From Phycisphaera sp. (lineage in GTDB: Bacteria; Planctomycetota; Phycisphaerae; Phycisphaerales; Phycisphaeraceae): a DNA stretch of 64,000 bases. Below the pieces are notes generated by a model, which had not been told where the DNA came from, did not search any database, and was given only the letters and a program-made list of their open reading frames with translations. The position numbers and the translations under genes were made by a program. Position 1 is the stretch's first letter; each line of letters opens with the position of its first letter. Location of the stretch: positions 62,001 to 126,000 of the forward strand of contig WGMF01000005.1 in assembly GCA_016125215.1 (NCBI GenBank). Reading direction: 5' to 3'. Positions 1 to 8,287 of the stretch are shown in pieces.

Positions 1-2040
1 CGAGAGTGTCCGTGTGTCGCCCGCATCCGCGTCGACCGACACCGTCAGGCTCAGCCCCCCTGTCGCCAAGGGCAGATAAACACCCGGTTCGTCCACCGCT
101 TCGCGCACACGCACACCCCCCTCTGGCGTGCGGACAAGCCAGAGCGTCTCGTCTCCACCCACCGCTTTCAACGACTCCACACCCAGCCAGGCGCCCCCCA
201 ACTCGACGCCGTCGCCCGAGGTCGCGGACACGTCACGGTTGCCCACGACCGAGCGGTTGAGCAGGCTCGAAACCGCCTCGTGCAACAGCGGGACAAACAC
301 CGGTTTGGTCGTGAGGTTCGACCACGCCACGTCCAACGCCGAGAGGGATAACAACGTGTAACCATGCCCCACCTTTTGACCGACGACCCACGGCCGTGCC
401 CCGCCGTCTGCCTCCACGCTCATCCACACACGCGCATCCGGTCCGGTCGAAGACAAGTTCAAACGGCGTGACACACGTAATGGCGAGAGCAGCGCCTGCC
501 AGTCACCCGCAAGCGCACCAAGCTCTTCGGGGACAGGGGTCGCCGCGGGGTCCGTCGTCACAACCCAGTCGCCGCCATCCTCATGCGATTGCGATTCCAG
601 CGCAACCTCCCACGGCAACGCCAGCGCGCGGGCGTATTGACCCGCCCAGGTGGACGGCGATGTGGCCGACGGGGGGAAGACCCACAAGACCCCGCCGTTT
701 TTCGTGAACCGTGCAAGACTCTCCCATCCCTGATCCGTGACCGTGTTCGGCTCGGTCACACACACCACGTCGATGCCCGTGAGCGTGCCCGAGTCGAGCG
801 AGGCGCCCGCAACACGGCGAACATCCAGCAAAGGGTTGCGCTCATCCGAGTCGGGCTGCAACGCGAGCGTCAACCACTTGGCCCCGTCGAGAACCCCGGG
901 CGAGCCGGCCCCCGCGACTAGGGCCACACGCACGTGCCTGCGGAGTTCGAGAACCGCCCGGGCGATGTTGTCCGCCTCGAGCGTGTCGCCGGGGATCGTG
1001 GCCACCACCTCCAGCATCCCGCCGGCATCGGGCACCTCCGCCAGCGCCCCGGGCGTGACGGGCAATTGCGCGTTGACCGCGGTCTCGCTCTGACCGACCG
1101 CAAAGCGATAGGGCCTGGACAGGGTGGCCAGGGGTTTGCCGTTCGGCAAAAGGCGGGCTTCAAGCCGTAAAAGCCCCGACGACTCCGTGGAAGCCTCACC
1201 GAACCGACGAAGCGTCGCACGGGCGTCCATCGAGACGCCCCGGCCCGGGCCCGCCACTAACAAGTGATTAGATGTCTCCAGGCTTCTGACCTGCGTGTTG
1301 ACCGCGCCGGCCGGGGGCGGTGTCAGCAGCACACGCGCCTTCTCGGACAGGGATTTCAAGGCCCCCACGCCGGCCTCGTCGAGCGACATCGGCCCGAGGT
1401 CGCTCACCACCGCAAGCAACACGCGCTCGCGCGGCGGGGTGTCTTTGGCCTGGTCGAGATAACGCTCGACCCGCTGCAGAGCCTGCTCGATCTGGGGTCG
1501 TGCGTGGCGCGGCCGCATCGATTCGAGCGCCTTGATCGCGGCGTCACGGTCGAAGACCGCGGGCACCCGGACCTCCCCCGCCGGTCGGGCGCTGCGCCAG
1601 ATGGCAACACGGTCCGTCCCGTGCAGCGCCGCCACCATCTTGATGCTCCGTGCCCGCAGTTGCTCGAACCGCGTGGTCTGGCCGTCCATATCCTGTACGG
1701 CTGCGCGCGTTGAGAGCGCGTCGTCGATCACCAGGCACAGCAACCGATCCTGGCCGGCCATGCCCAACGCCGACGCGACCGCCTTGAAGCCCGGGTCCCA
1801 CAGCGCCAGGCCCAGCACGATCAGGATCAGGCAGCGCACCGCCAGCAGCAGCCAGCGTTCGAGTTGGAGGCGGTGCTTGTGTTTGCGGTAGGCTTCGAGG
1901 ACGAACCGCATCGCGCCCCAGAGCCTGGGCGTCCGCCGGTGCCGTGAGAGCAGGTGGATGGCAATGGGGATCGCGGTGGCCGCTGCGCCCGCGAGCGCCA
2001 GCTCCGCACCGACCGCCAATGTCACCATGCTCACGATCAT
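1..2040 (-). CDS. BatA-like membrane protein with degenerate vWA domain (partial)
   Basis: The frame is open from an ATG at 2040 to the left edge, so about 680 residues are present and the C-terminus is missing. The N-terminus has the two-helix BatA (aerotolerance-type) layout: a hydrophobic segment at about residues 5-30, a basic stretch (HLLSRHRRTPRLWGAMRF), then a second membrane segment near 65-85. A vWA-like region begins at LLCLVIDDALS. The metal-site pattern reads DDALS rather than DxSxS, so metal binding is doubtful. Farther on, VRVALVAGAGSP and WVFPP resemble the class I glutamine-amidotransferase-like fold of planctomycete BatA proteins. It is the third gene after moxR and the DUF58 gene, 31 bp downstream of the latter. 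The role is inferred as part of a MoxR-vWA envelope stress or complex-assembly system. Confidence 0.75.
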   Translation of the reverse strand, partial: MIVSMVTLAVGAELALAGAAATAIPIAIHLLSRHRRTPRLWGAMRFVLEAYRKHKHRLQLERWLLLAVRCLILIVLGLALWDPGFKAVASALGMAGQDRLLCLVIDDALSTRAAVQDMDGQTTRFEQLRARSIKMVAALHGTDRVAIWRSARPAGEVRVPAVFDRDAAIKALESMRPRHARPQIEQALQRVERYLDQAKDTPPRERVLLAVVSDLGPMSLDEAGVGALKSLSEKARVLLTPPPAGAVNTQVRSLETSNHLLVAGPGRGVSMDARATLRRFGEASTESSGLLRLEARLLPNGKPLATLSRPYRFAVGQSETAVNAQLPVTPGALAEVPDAGGMLEVVATIPGDTLEADNIARAVLELRRHVRVALVAGAGSPGVLDGAKWLTLALQPDSDERNPLLDVRRVAGASLDSGTLTGIDVVCVTEPNTVTDQGWESLARFTKNGGVLWVFPPSATSPSTWAGQYARALALPWEVALESQSHEDGGDWVVTTDPAATPVPEELGALAGDWQALLSPLRVSRRLNLSSTGPDARVWMSVEADGGARPWVVGQKVGHGYTLLSLSALDVAWSNLTTKPVFVPLLHEAVSSLLNRSVVGNRDVSATSGDGVELGGAWLGVESLKAVGGDETLWLVRTPEGGVRVREAVDEPGVYLPLATGGLSLTVSVDADAGDTRTLS

Positions 2041-2071
2041 CTTGAATCCAATTACACGCCAAACAAAAAAA

Positions 2072-3082
2072 CTAAGCGGTAGCGGTCGTCATCGCGCCGC
2101 GCCTCGCGAGGAAGTGGCTCAACGGCGGGCCGAGGCTCTGGGAGGAATCCAGCAGCAGGTAATCAAAACGGTAACGCTGCGCGATCCTCTCGACCTCGCG
2201 CAAGTGGGCTTGCAACGATTCGAGGTAGGCCTTGCGCAGGGCCGAGGGGTCGAGGTTGACCTTGCCCTCGGCCTCAAGCCCGACAAACTGCGAAGGCCCG
2301 CGGAAGGGGAACTCAAGCTCGTCGTGGTCGAGCACCTGCATCACGATCACGTCGTGCCGACGGTGTGAGAGGCGGGCCAGGCCCCGGTCGAGGCTCGCGG
2401 GGTCGTCGAACAAATCGCTGACCAACACGATCAGGCTGCGCTGCGAGAGCTTGGCGTTGACCTGGTCGAGCAGCTTCGACAGGTCGGTCTTGCGCTCCGC
2501 AAAACCTGTGTCGCCCACGGCGGCGGGGTCGAGAGGCTCGACACCCAGGTGCTCGACAACCGTCCGCCACTGCCCGCGCGAGTTGCTGGCCTTGACGGTC
2601 GATCGGATGTGGTCGTCAAACGTCACCAGCCCGACACGGTCCTGCTGCTGGATGGCCAGGTACGCCAGCGCCGCGGCAACGGAGGCGGCGTGGTCGAACT
2701 TTCTCCACCCCCGCTCCCGGGCGTTATCCCGCTCGGAACGACCGCCCTCCGTCTTGCCCGGCGTGGGGACACGCCGGCTCGGACCGCCCCCGTACGCCAT
2801 CGAACCCGACACGTCCACGAGCAGCACGAGGTCGAGGTTCGTCTCCTTCTGGTACTGCTTCAAGTAGAGCTTGTCGGTGCGGGCAAAGACCTTCCAGTCC
2901 AGGTGGCGGATGTCGTCGCCGGGCGCGTACTGGCGGTGCTGGGCAAACTCGACGCTGTACCCCTGATAGGGCGACCGGTGCATGCCCGTCATCAGCCCCT
3001 CGACAATAAACCGCGCCCGCAACTCCAACGGCGAGATCGACGCAAGCGTCCGCGGGTCGAGATAGTCGGTGGTCGTGGGCAT
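2072..3082 (-). CDS. DUF58 domain protein (MoxR-associated)
   Basis: This 336-residue protein matches the DUF58 family that travels with MoxR ATPases. The conserved stretch YAPGDDIRHLDWKVFARTD sits at residues 52-70. It is followed by LVLLVDVSGSMAYGG, where D90-V-S-G-S is an intact vWA MIDAS motif. No membrane segment is evident, so it is probably cytoplasmic. The ATG at 3082 starts the typical short N-terminus of the family. It lies between moxR upstream and a BatA-like gene downstream, all on the minus strand. The gap to moxR is occupied by a palindromic repeat ending 3 bp before the moxR stop. The DUF58 protein is thought to be a client or adaptor of the MoxR chaperone; no enzyme activity is assigned. 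Confidence 0.88.
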   Translation of the reverse strand: MPTTTDYLDPRTLASISPLELRARFIVEGLMTGMHRSPYQGYSVEFAQHRQYAPGDDIRHLDWKVFARTDKLYLKQYQKETNLDLVLLVDVSGSMAYGGGPSRRVPTPGKTEGGRSERDNARERGWRKFDHAASVAAALAYLAIQQQDRVGLVTFDDHIRSTVKASNSRGQWRTVVEHLGVEPLDPAAVGDTGFAERKTDLSKLLDQVNAKLSQRSLIVLVSDLFDDPASLDRGLARLSHRRHDVIVMQVLDHDELEFPFRGPSQFVGLEAEGKVNLDPSALRKAYLESLQAHLREVERIAQRYRFDYLLLDSSQSLGPPLSHFLARRGAMTTATA

Positions 3083-3091
3083 GTCTTTGTT

Positions 3092-3263
3092 TTAGCCGCA
3101 GATGAACGCAGATGGACGCAGATAAAGGCAAGAAAAATAATTGGAAAACTCGATACAGGGAATTGACATGATCAGATTCTTTTGTATTAGATCCTGTTGA
3201 TCCTGGACATCCTGTGATACTGTCCAAGCCCATCTGCGTTTATCCGCGTTCATCTGCGGCTAA
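3092..3263. repeat. Nested intergenic palindrome, GCAGATG arms with GATCCTG core
   Basis: The left arm (3092-3126) and right arm (3229-3263) are reverse complements at 29 of 35 positions. Each arm is a threefold iteration of a 10-bp word close to GCAGATGAAC. Inside the palindrome, 3190-3218 iterates a different 9-bp word (GATCCTGTT, GATCCTGGA, CATCCTGTG). A degenerate complement of that lies near 3153-3177. The element fills almost the whole gap between moxR and the DUF58 gene. No ORF of note lies inside. Confidence 0.85.
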
Positions 3264-3266
3264 TTC

Positions 3267-4337
<1,071 letters not shown>

Positions 4338-4449
4338 GTCTCGTCACTCCGTGGGGTGGGTCGGGAGAGCGTCCGGCGCAAGTATAGCCGCCACGTTCAG
4401 ACGCATGGTTGAGCGAGCAAGTTCCGGGGTTATTGCCCCGCGAGCCCGT

Positions 4450-6027
4450 TCAGACTGTGACTTGCTGGTTTTGTGTGTGCCCCGTGAGTTGCTCAGCGAT
4501 GTGGTCGCCGACGCGCAGCGTGTTGGCCATGATTGTGAGCGACGGGTTCACCGCGCCGCACGAAGGGAAGAAGCTCGCGTCGGTGACGTAGAGGTTGTGG
4601 ACATCGTGCATTCGGCAGTCGAGGTCCAGGACGCTGGTGGTCGGGTCTTCGCCGAAACGGAGTGTGCCGTTCTGGTGGGAGACGCCGGAGATGCCGAGCT
4701 TGGGCCCGACGTAGGCGTTGAGGTGGAGGTGGCACTTGTGACAACCGATGGCCTCGAAGTGGCTGATGAGTTTTTCGCGCAGCTTGTCGTAGGCGGCACG
4801 GTTGTTCTCCCGGTAATGGATTCTGATGCGTCCGTCATCCGCAAGTTCGACCCGGTTGTCTGGCCGGGGCAGGTCTTCGGTGGTGAGGAAGAAGTCGACG
4901 GTGTGGGTCCACATCAGCTCGGCGGGGACCCCGGGCAGGTGCTTGCGTGCCAGCGATTCGAGGAAGTCTGCGTCGGGCTTGCCCATGAGCTGGATTGCGC
5001 CCATGGGGTAGGGGAAGTCGGTCGAGCCGTGGTAGTAGTCGGTGATGGCAAAGGCTTTCTGGAACTGCGAGGGGTTGGGCGTGTGCGAGATGGCAATGCA
5101 CATGCCGTTGTTGTGGGTCATGTAGTTTCGGCCGACCTGGCCAGATGAGTTGGCCAAACCGCGCGGGTGCTTTTCGCCGGCCGATCGCAGCAGGAGCGCC
5201 GCCGAGTTGATCGCCCCGCACGCCACGACCACGATGTCCCCCCGGAAGGTTTCAAGTTGGCCGTTGTGTTCAACGACGACGCCCGTGACCTCGCGCCCGG
5301 TCGCGCTCGTTTCGAGCTTGATCGCTTTGCGGTTGGTGAGCATCGTGACGTTGGGCTGATTGAGCGCGTCTTCGATGCAGCAGACCTCCGCGTCGGCTTT
5401 GACGTGCGTCGGGTCGGGGTAGCCGTCGAAGTTCGAGAGCACGACAGGACCACGCCTGGCGTTGTGGTCCGATGGCAGTCGCACGCCCAGCGCACAGGGG
5501 AACGGGCGCAGCCCCTGCCCCCGAAAGGCGTCGGCGATCTCGCGCATCCTCGGTTCATATGGCACGGGCGGGTGCGGGAAGGGCGAGGAGCGCGGCGGCT
5601 CACAAGGGTCGATGCCCGCCTGGCCGTGGACGTGGTAGAGCTTTTCCGCGCGGGTGTAGTAAGGCTCGAAGTCAGCGTATTTGAGCGGCCATTCGGGCGA
5701 GTAGCCGTCGATGTGGCGCACACGCTCGAAGTCGCTCGTGCGCAGCCTCAACAATGCGGAGCCGTACATCTTGGTGTTCCCGCCGACGTAGTAGTGCGTG
5801 AACGGGGTGAACTCGTTGCCCTCGGAGTCGAGCCACTTCTCTTTAGTGACGTAGCGTCCTTTGGTGAAGACCTCGCGCGGGTCCCAGTTTTCCTTTTCGC
5901 GTGGGAGGTAGTCGCCGCGCTCGAGGATGAGGATGCGCTTGCCCGTCTGTGCCAGTCGGTACGCCATCGTGCCGCCGCCCGCGCCGGAGCCGAGGATGAT
6001 TACGTCGTAACGGTCTTGGGTGGACAT
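4450..6027 (-). CDS. GMC-family FAD-dependent oxidoreductase
   Basis: The N-terminus carries an FAD-binding Rossmann motif, VIILGSGAGGGTMAYRLA. The C-terminus has the GMC pattern GVSHQNGTLRFG followed by NPSLTIMANT, which supply the usual catalytic His and Asn. The family oxidises sugars, polyols or alcohols with FAD; the closest general type is the gluconate-2-dehydrogenase/glucose-methanol-choline group. The substrate cannot be read from the sequence. I chose the ATG at 6027 because the Rossmann motif starts seven residues later; an upstream ATG at 6102 would add 25 unlikely residues. The start lies 28 bp inside the end of the upstream aquaporin gene, suggesting translational coupling. No twin-arginine signal is visible, so it is probably cytoplasmic. 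Confidence 0.9.
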   Translation of the reverse strand: MSTQDRYDVIILGSGAGGGTMAYRLAQTGKRILILERGDYLPREKENWDPREVFTKGRYVTKEKWLDSEGNEFTPFTHYYVGGNTKMYGSALLRLRTSDFERVRHIDGYSPEWPLKYADFEPYYTRAEKLYHVHGQAGIDPCEPPRSSPFPHPPVPYEPRMREIADAFRGQGLRPFPCALGVRLPSDHNARRGPVVLSNFDGYPDPTHVKADAEVCCIEDALNQPNVTMLTNRKAIKLETSATGREVTGVVVEHNGQLETFRGDIVVVACGAINSAALLLRSAGEKHPRGLANSSGQVGRNYMTHNNGMCIAISHTPNPSQFQKAFAITDYYHGSTDFPYPMGAIQLMGKPDADFLESLARKHLPGVPAELMWTHTVDFFLTTEDLPRPDNRVELADDGRIRIHYRENNRAAYDKLREKLISHFEAIGCHKCHLHLNAYVGPKLGISGVSHQNGTLRFGEDPTTSVLDLDCRMHDVHNLYVTDASFFPSCGAVNPSLTIMANTLRVGDHIAEQLTGHTQNQQVTV

Positions 6028-6860
6028 GGCGTGGTGCTCCGGTGTTGAAGGCAGTTGCACTGGATGACGCATGGGGTCACGGGGCAGTGGATGAGCTTGC
6101 AACAGAGCGTGTGGGGTTGTTTGGCTAACAACCGGCTAAGCTCGACGGCGGCAAGCATGCCCAGCGTCGGGGCAACGAAGTAAACCCACAGCCCCCGGTA
6201 GACGTGCGCGGGGATTGCCGACGCAAGCGACCGCGCGGGGTTGAGGCTCATCCCCGAGTAGGGCGCTTCAAAGGTGATGTAGACCACGAGCAGGAGCGCG
6301 GCGAAGTAGCCCGTCCACGGCGCCAGACGGTTTGAGCGGTTGACCGTGAGCACCACGGCAACAAGGACGAAAGAAATCACGAACTCGGCGGCAAACGCGA
6401 GCGGAATCCCCGCGCCGCCGTGCAAGGGCAGGGTGACGGCGTAATTCACCGACGGGTCCGTCACGAACCGGCGCAGCGTGAACACGCTGATTAGGACGCC
6501 CAGCAGCCCGCCGATGAATTGCGCGAGGATGTAGAGCAAGGCGGGCCCGGGTCCGATCTTGCCCAGGCGTAAAAAACTCAGAGTGAACGCGGGGTTCATG
6601 TGCGCCCCGGAACGCTTGCCCCAGTGGGAATAGATCAACCCGACCGCGGTCGCGCCCATGGCCAGGCCGATGCAAAACCGGCGCGCCATCGGCGAGGGGA
6701 TCGCGGCGTGTACGGGTGATGCGGGGTATTCAAACAGGGCCGTTGCCACGCATGCGCTGACCATAAACAGGCCCAGCAAGGCCGCCTCCATGAGCGCGGT
6801 GCGCCCGTGCTCACGCAAGACATCCGACCATGTGGGAGATGGAGTAGCCGCGTGGTGCAT
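6000..6860 (-). CDS. MIP/aquaporin-family channel
   Basis: This 286-residue protein has two NPA boxes: KRSGAHMNPAFT in the first half and SGMSLNPARSLASA in the second. They are separated by hydrophobic helices consistent with the six-helix aquaporin fold. The last 35 residues are Cys-, His- and Pro-rich (LCCKLIHCPVTPCVIQCNC) and lie beyond the usual end of the family. Part of this tail overlaps the start of the GMC oxidoreductase gene by 28 bp. Water or a small polyol is the likely solute; the two cannot be told apart here. Pairing with a sugar/polyol oxidoreductase makes polyol transport attractive, but that is inference. Confidence 0.9.
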   Translation of the reverse strand: MHHAATPSPTWSDVLREHGRTALMEAALLGLFMVSACVATALFEYPASPVHAAIPSPMARRFCIGLAMGATAVGLIYSHWGKRSGAHMNPAFTLSFLRLGKIGPGPALLYILAQFIGGLLGVLISVFTLRRFVTDPSVNYAVTLPLHGGAGIPLAFAAEFVISFVLVAVVLTVNRSNRLAPWTGYFAALLLVVYITFEAPYSGMSLNPARSLASAIPAHVYRGLWVYFVAPTLGMLAAVELSRLLAKQPHTLCCKLIHCPVTPCVIQCNCLQHRSTTPCPPKTVTT

Positions 6861-6913
6861 CGTGCGGTTTTCGATGCAAACAAGGTGGGCTGGGTTACAG
6901 ATTCAGAATAAAA

Positions 6914-7163
6914 ACCCAGAGACCCCGTGGCACGGAGGAAGACACTGATCCGCAGATGACGCAGATAATTCCTGTCGAATAGCTACGGGCTGATCCCTGA
7001 CGGGCTTCAACCCCATGACCCCAGATTAAACATACCGGCAATCCCGTCACCAAACCCATCGGTTTCCGATCACTCGAAACACGATTCGTTTTTCTTTTAT
7101 CTGTGTCATCTGCGGATGGTTTTCTGCCCTGTTTGCGTTCCGCGCCTCCGTGTCTCTCGGGTT
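6914..7163. repeat. Nested intergenic palindrome, GCAGATGAC core with CACGGAGG outer arms
   Basis: The inner arms at 6947-6968 and 7097-7118 are reverse complements at 20 of 22 positions, built on two copies of GCAGATGAC. Outside them is a second, different pair: AACCC...GAGAC...CACGGAGG at 6914-6938 against its complement at 7140-7163. The right outer arm runs into the stop codon of the anti-sigma gene at 7162-7164. The centre (6970-7095) holds nothing I recognise. The whole gap between the aquaporin gene and the anti-sigma gene is filled by this structure. Confidence 0.75.
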
Positions 7164-7410
7164 ATTCCCGCTTCGGCCTGGCCTCGAGGATCGCCTGGAT
7201 AAGTTCCTCCGGCACCTCGCTGGGCGCGGGGTCGTTTTCGTCGGCGTAGGCCAGGGGGATCGCTTTGTGCGTGGTCTTGTAGGACTCGACGTAGTTCACG
7301 CAGTCCGGGCAGACGCCCAGGTGTTCCTCGAACGCCACGCGCTCCGTGGGCGCAAGATTCCCTTCGAGGTAGTCCGCAAGAAACGAGATCAGTTCACGGC
7401 AGGTAATCAT
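7162..7410 (-). CDS. Zinc-finger anti-sigma factor candidate (zf-HC2)
   Basis: The short product (82 residues from the ATG at 7410; a GTG at 7425 is an alternative) carries the HxxxCxxC core HLGVCPDC with an upstream Cys in MITCRELISFLADYLEG. This is the signature of zf-HC2 anti-sigma factors of the ZAS family. No transmembrane helix follows, so it would be a soluble anti-sigma or a redox sensor like RsrA. It begins 7 bp after the stop of the ECF sigma gene, which is the standard pairing. It probably binds and silences that sigma factor. The stop codon is embedded in a palindromic repeat arm. Confidence 0.8.
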   Translation of the reverse strand: MITCRELISFLADYLEGNLAPTERVAFEEHLGVCPDCVNYVESYKTTHKAIPLAYADENDPAPSEVPEELIQAILEARPKRE

Positions 7411-7417
7411 CGGGCTC

Positions 7418-8038
7418 TCAAACACCGGCTAAAGACGGATCGAGCAACTCCCGCAGCGCCATGCGGGCGCGGTGCAGACGGGTCTTGATAACGGTTGTGG
7501 TCACGCCGAGCAACTCGGCGGTCTCTTGCGTGTCCAGGCCATCGATATCCCGGAGCATGACCACGACACGATAAATCTCCGGCAGACGGTCGATCGCCTG
7601 CCGCACGAGGGAACAGACTTCCTTTGAGTGGAGTTCCTGCTCGACGGTGCTGCGCCACGCGGGGCCGGGGTTGTCGCGGTGGTCGAAGCCGTCGCTGAAT
7701 CTGGGCAGCACGTCGTCGATGGACAGTTCGCGCTTCCACTGGGGCTTGCGGGCGCGCAGCTTCATCAAGGCCGCACGGACGACGATGCTGTGCAGCCACG
7801 TCGAGAGTTTGGCGTCCCCCCGGAAGCTGGGCAGGGCCTTGAAGGCGCTTAGGAAAGCGTCCTGGAGCACGTCCTGGGCGTCGACCTCGTTGCGCATAAA
7901 GCGACGCGACACCGCCAGCAGGTGGGGGCTGTGCGTGACGACAAGAAAGTGATACGCCCGATCGTCTCCGCCCTGCAGCGCAGCCAGCAGCGTGGGTTCG
8001 TCGGCAAAGTTCCCGGCTTGACAGGTGCTGGTGGACAA
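7418..8038 (-). CDS. ECF-type RNA polymerase sigma factor
   Basis: The 206-residue product has sigma region 2 (residues about 28-95; DAQDVLQDAFLSAFKALPSF, then KLSTWLHSIVVRAALMKLR) and region 4 (about 140-200; LPEIYRVVVMLRDIDGLDTQETAELLGVT and RLHRARMALRELL). It lacks regions 1.1 and 3, as ECF sigmas do. The start is a TTG at 8038 preceded by a G-rich stretch; this choice is uncertain. The gene is immediately followed by a zf-HC2 gene, its likely anti-sigma factor. The inducing signal and regulon are unknown; it is divergent from the glucosidase gene at 8288 and could control it. Confidence 0.9.
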   Translation of the reverse strand: MSTSTCQAGNFADEPTLLAALQGGDDRAYHFLVVTHSPHLLAVSRRFMRNEVDAQDVLQDAFLSAFKALPSFRGDAKLSTWLHSIVVRAALMKLRARKPQWKRELSIDDVLPRFSDGFDHRDNPGPAWRSTVEQELHSKEVCSLVRQAIDRLPEIYRVVVMLRDIDGLDTQETAELLGVTTTVIKTRLHRARMALRELLDPSLAGV

Positions 8039-8287
8039 AAACCAATGCCCCCTGACCGCCCGACGTGGGCTTAGTCAATAGTTTAACTACCCGTTGAGCG
8101 ACTTGTTTGTTCCTTGTCGGCATAAGAATAAACCATTACTCCCGTGGCTTTGGATGCCCTGCCGCAAGAGGTGGTTACAGATCGATGAACCCCGTCGTGC
8201 GTATTGTTCTGTAACGGGAGGGCCGGGATGCCTTGTATCCCACGACCTCTTGCGTGCATCTGATTGAGACCCAACCGTGGAGTCCAT
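8039..8287. other. Divergent intergenic region between ECF sigma and glucosidase genes
   Basis: These 249 bp separate genes transcribed away from each other, so promoters for both are expected. The part near 8070-8140 is AT-richer than its surroundings and is the best place to look. A GGAG at 8271-8274 lies 13 bp before the ATG at 8288. I saw no repeat arm or riboswitch and cannot assign a -35/-10 pair with confidence. Confidence 0.4.

Noticed and set aside
3092-3263. CRISPR array suspected from regularly spaced repeats
   Set aside because: The words are 8-10 bp, directly adjacent and followed by inverted partners. There are no spacers, no repeat of 24 bp or more, and no cas genes in the window.
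6914-7163. Insertion sequence suspected from inverted ends
   Set aside because: There is no transposase frame inside and no target-site duplication that I can see. The element is too short for an autonomous IS.
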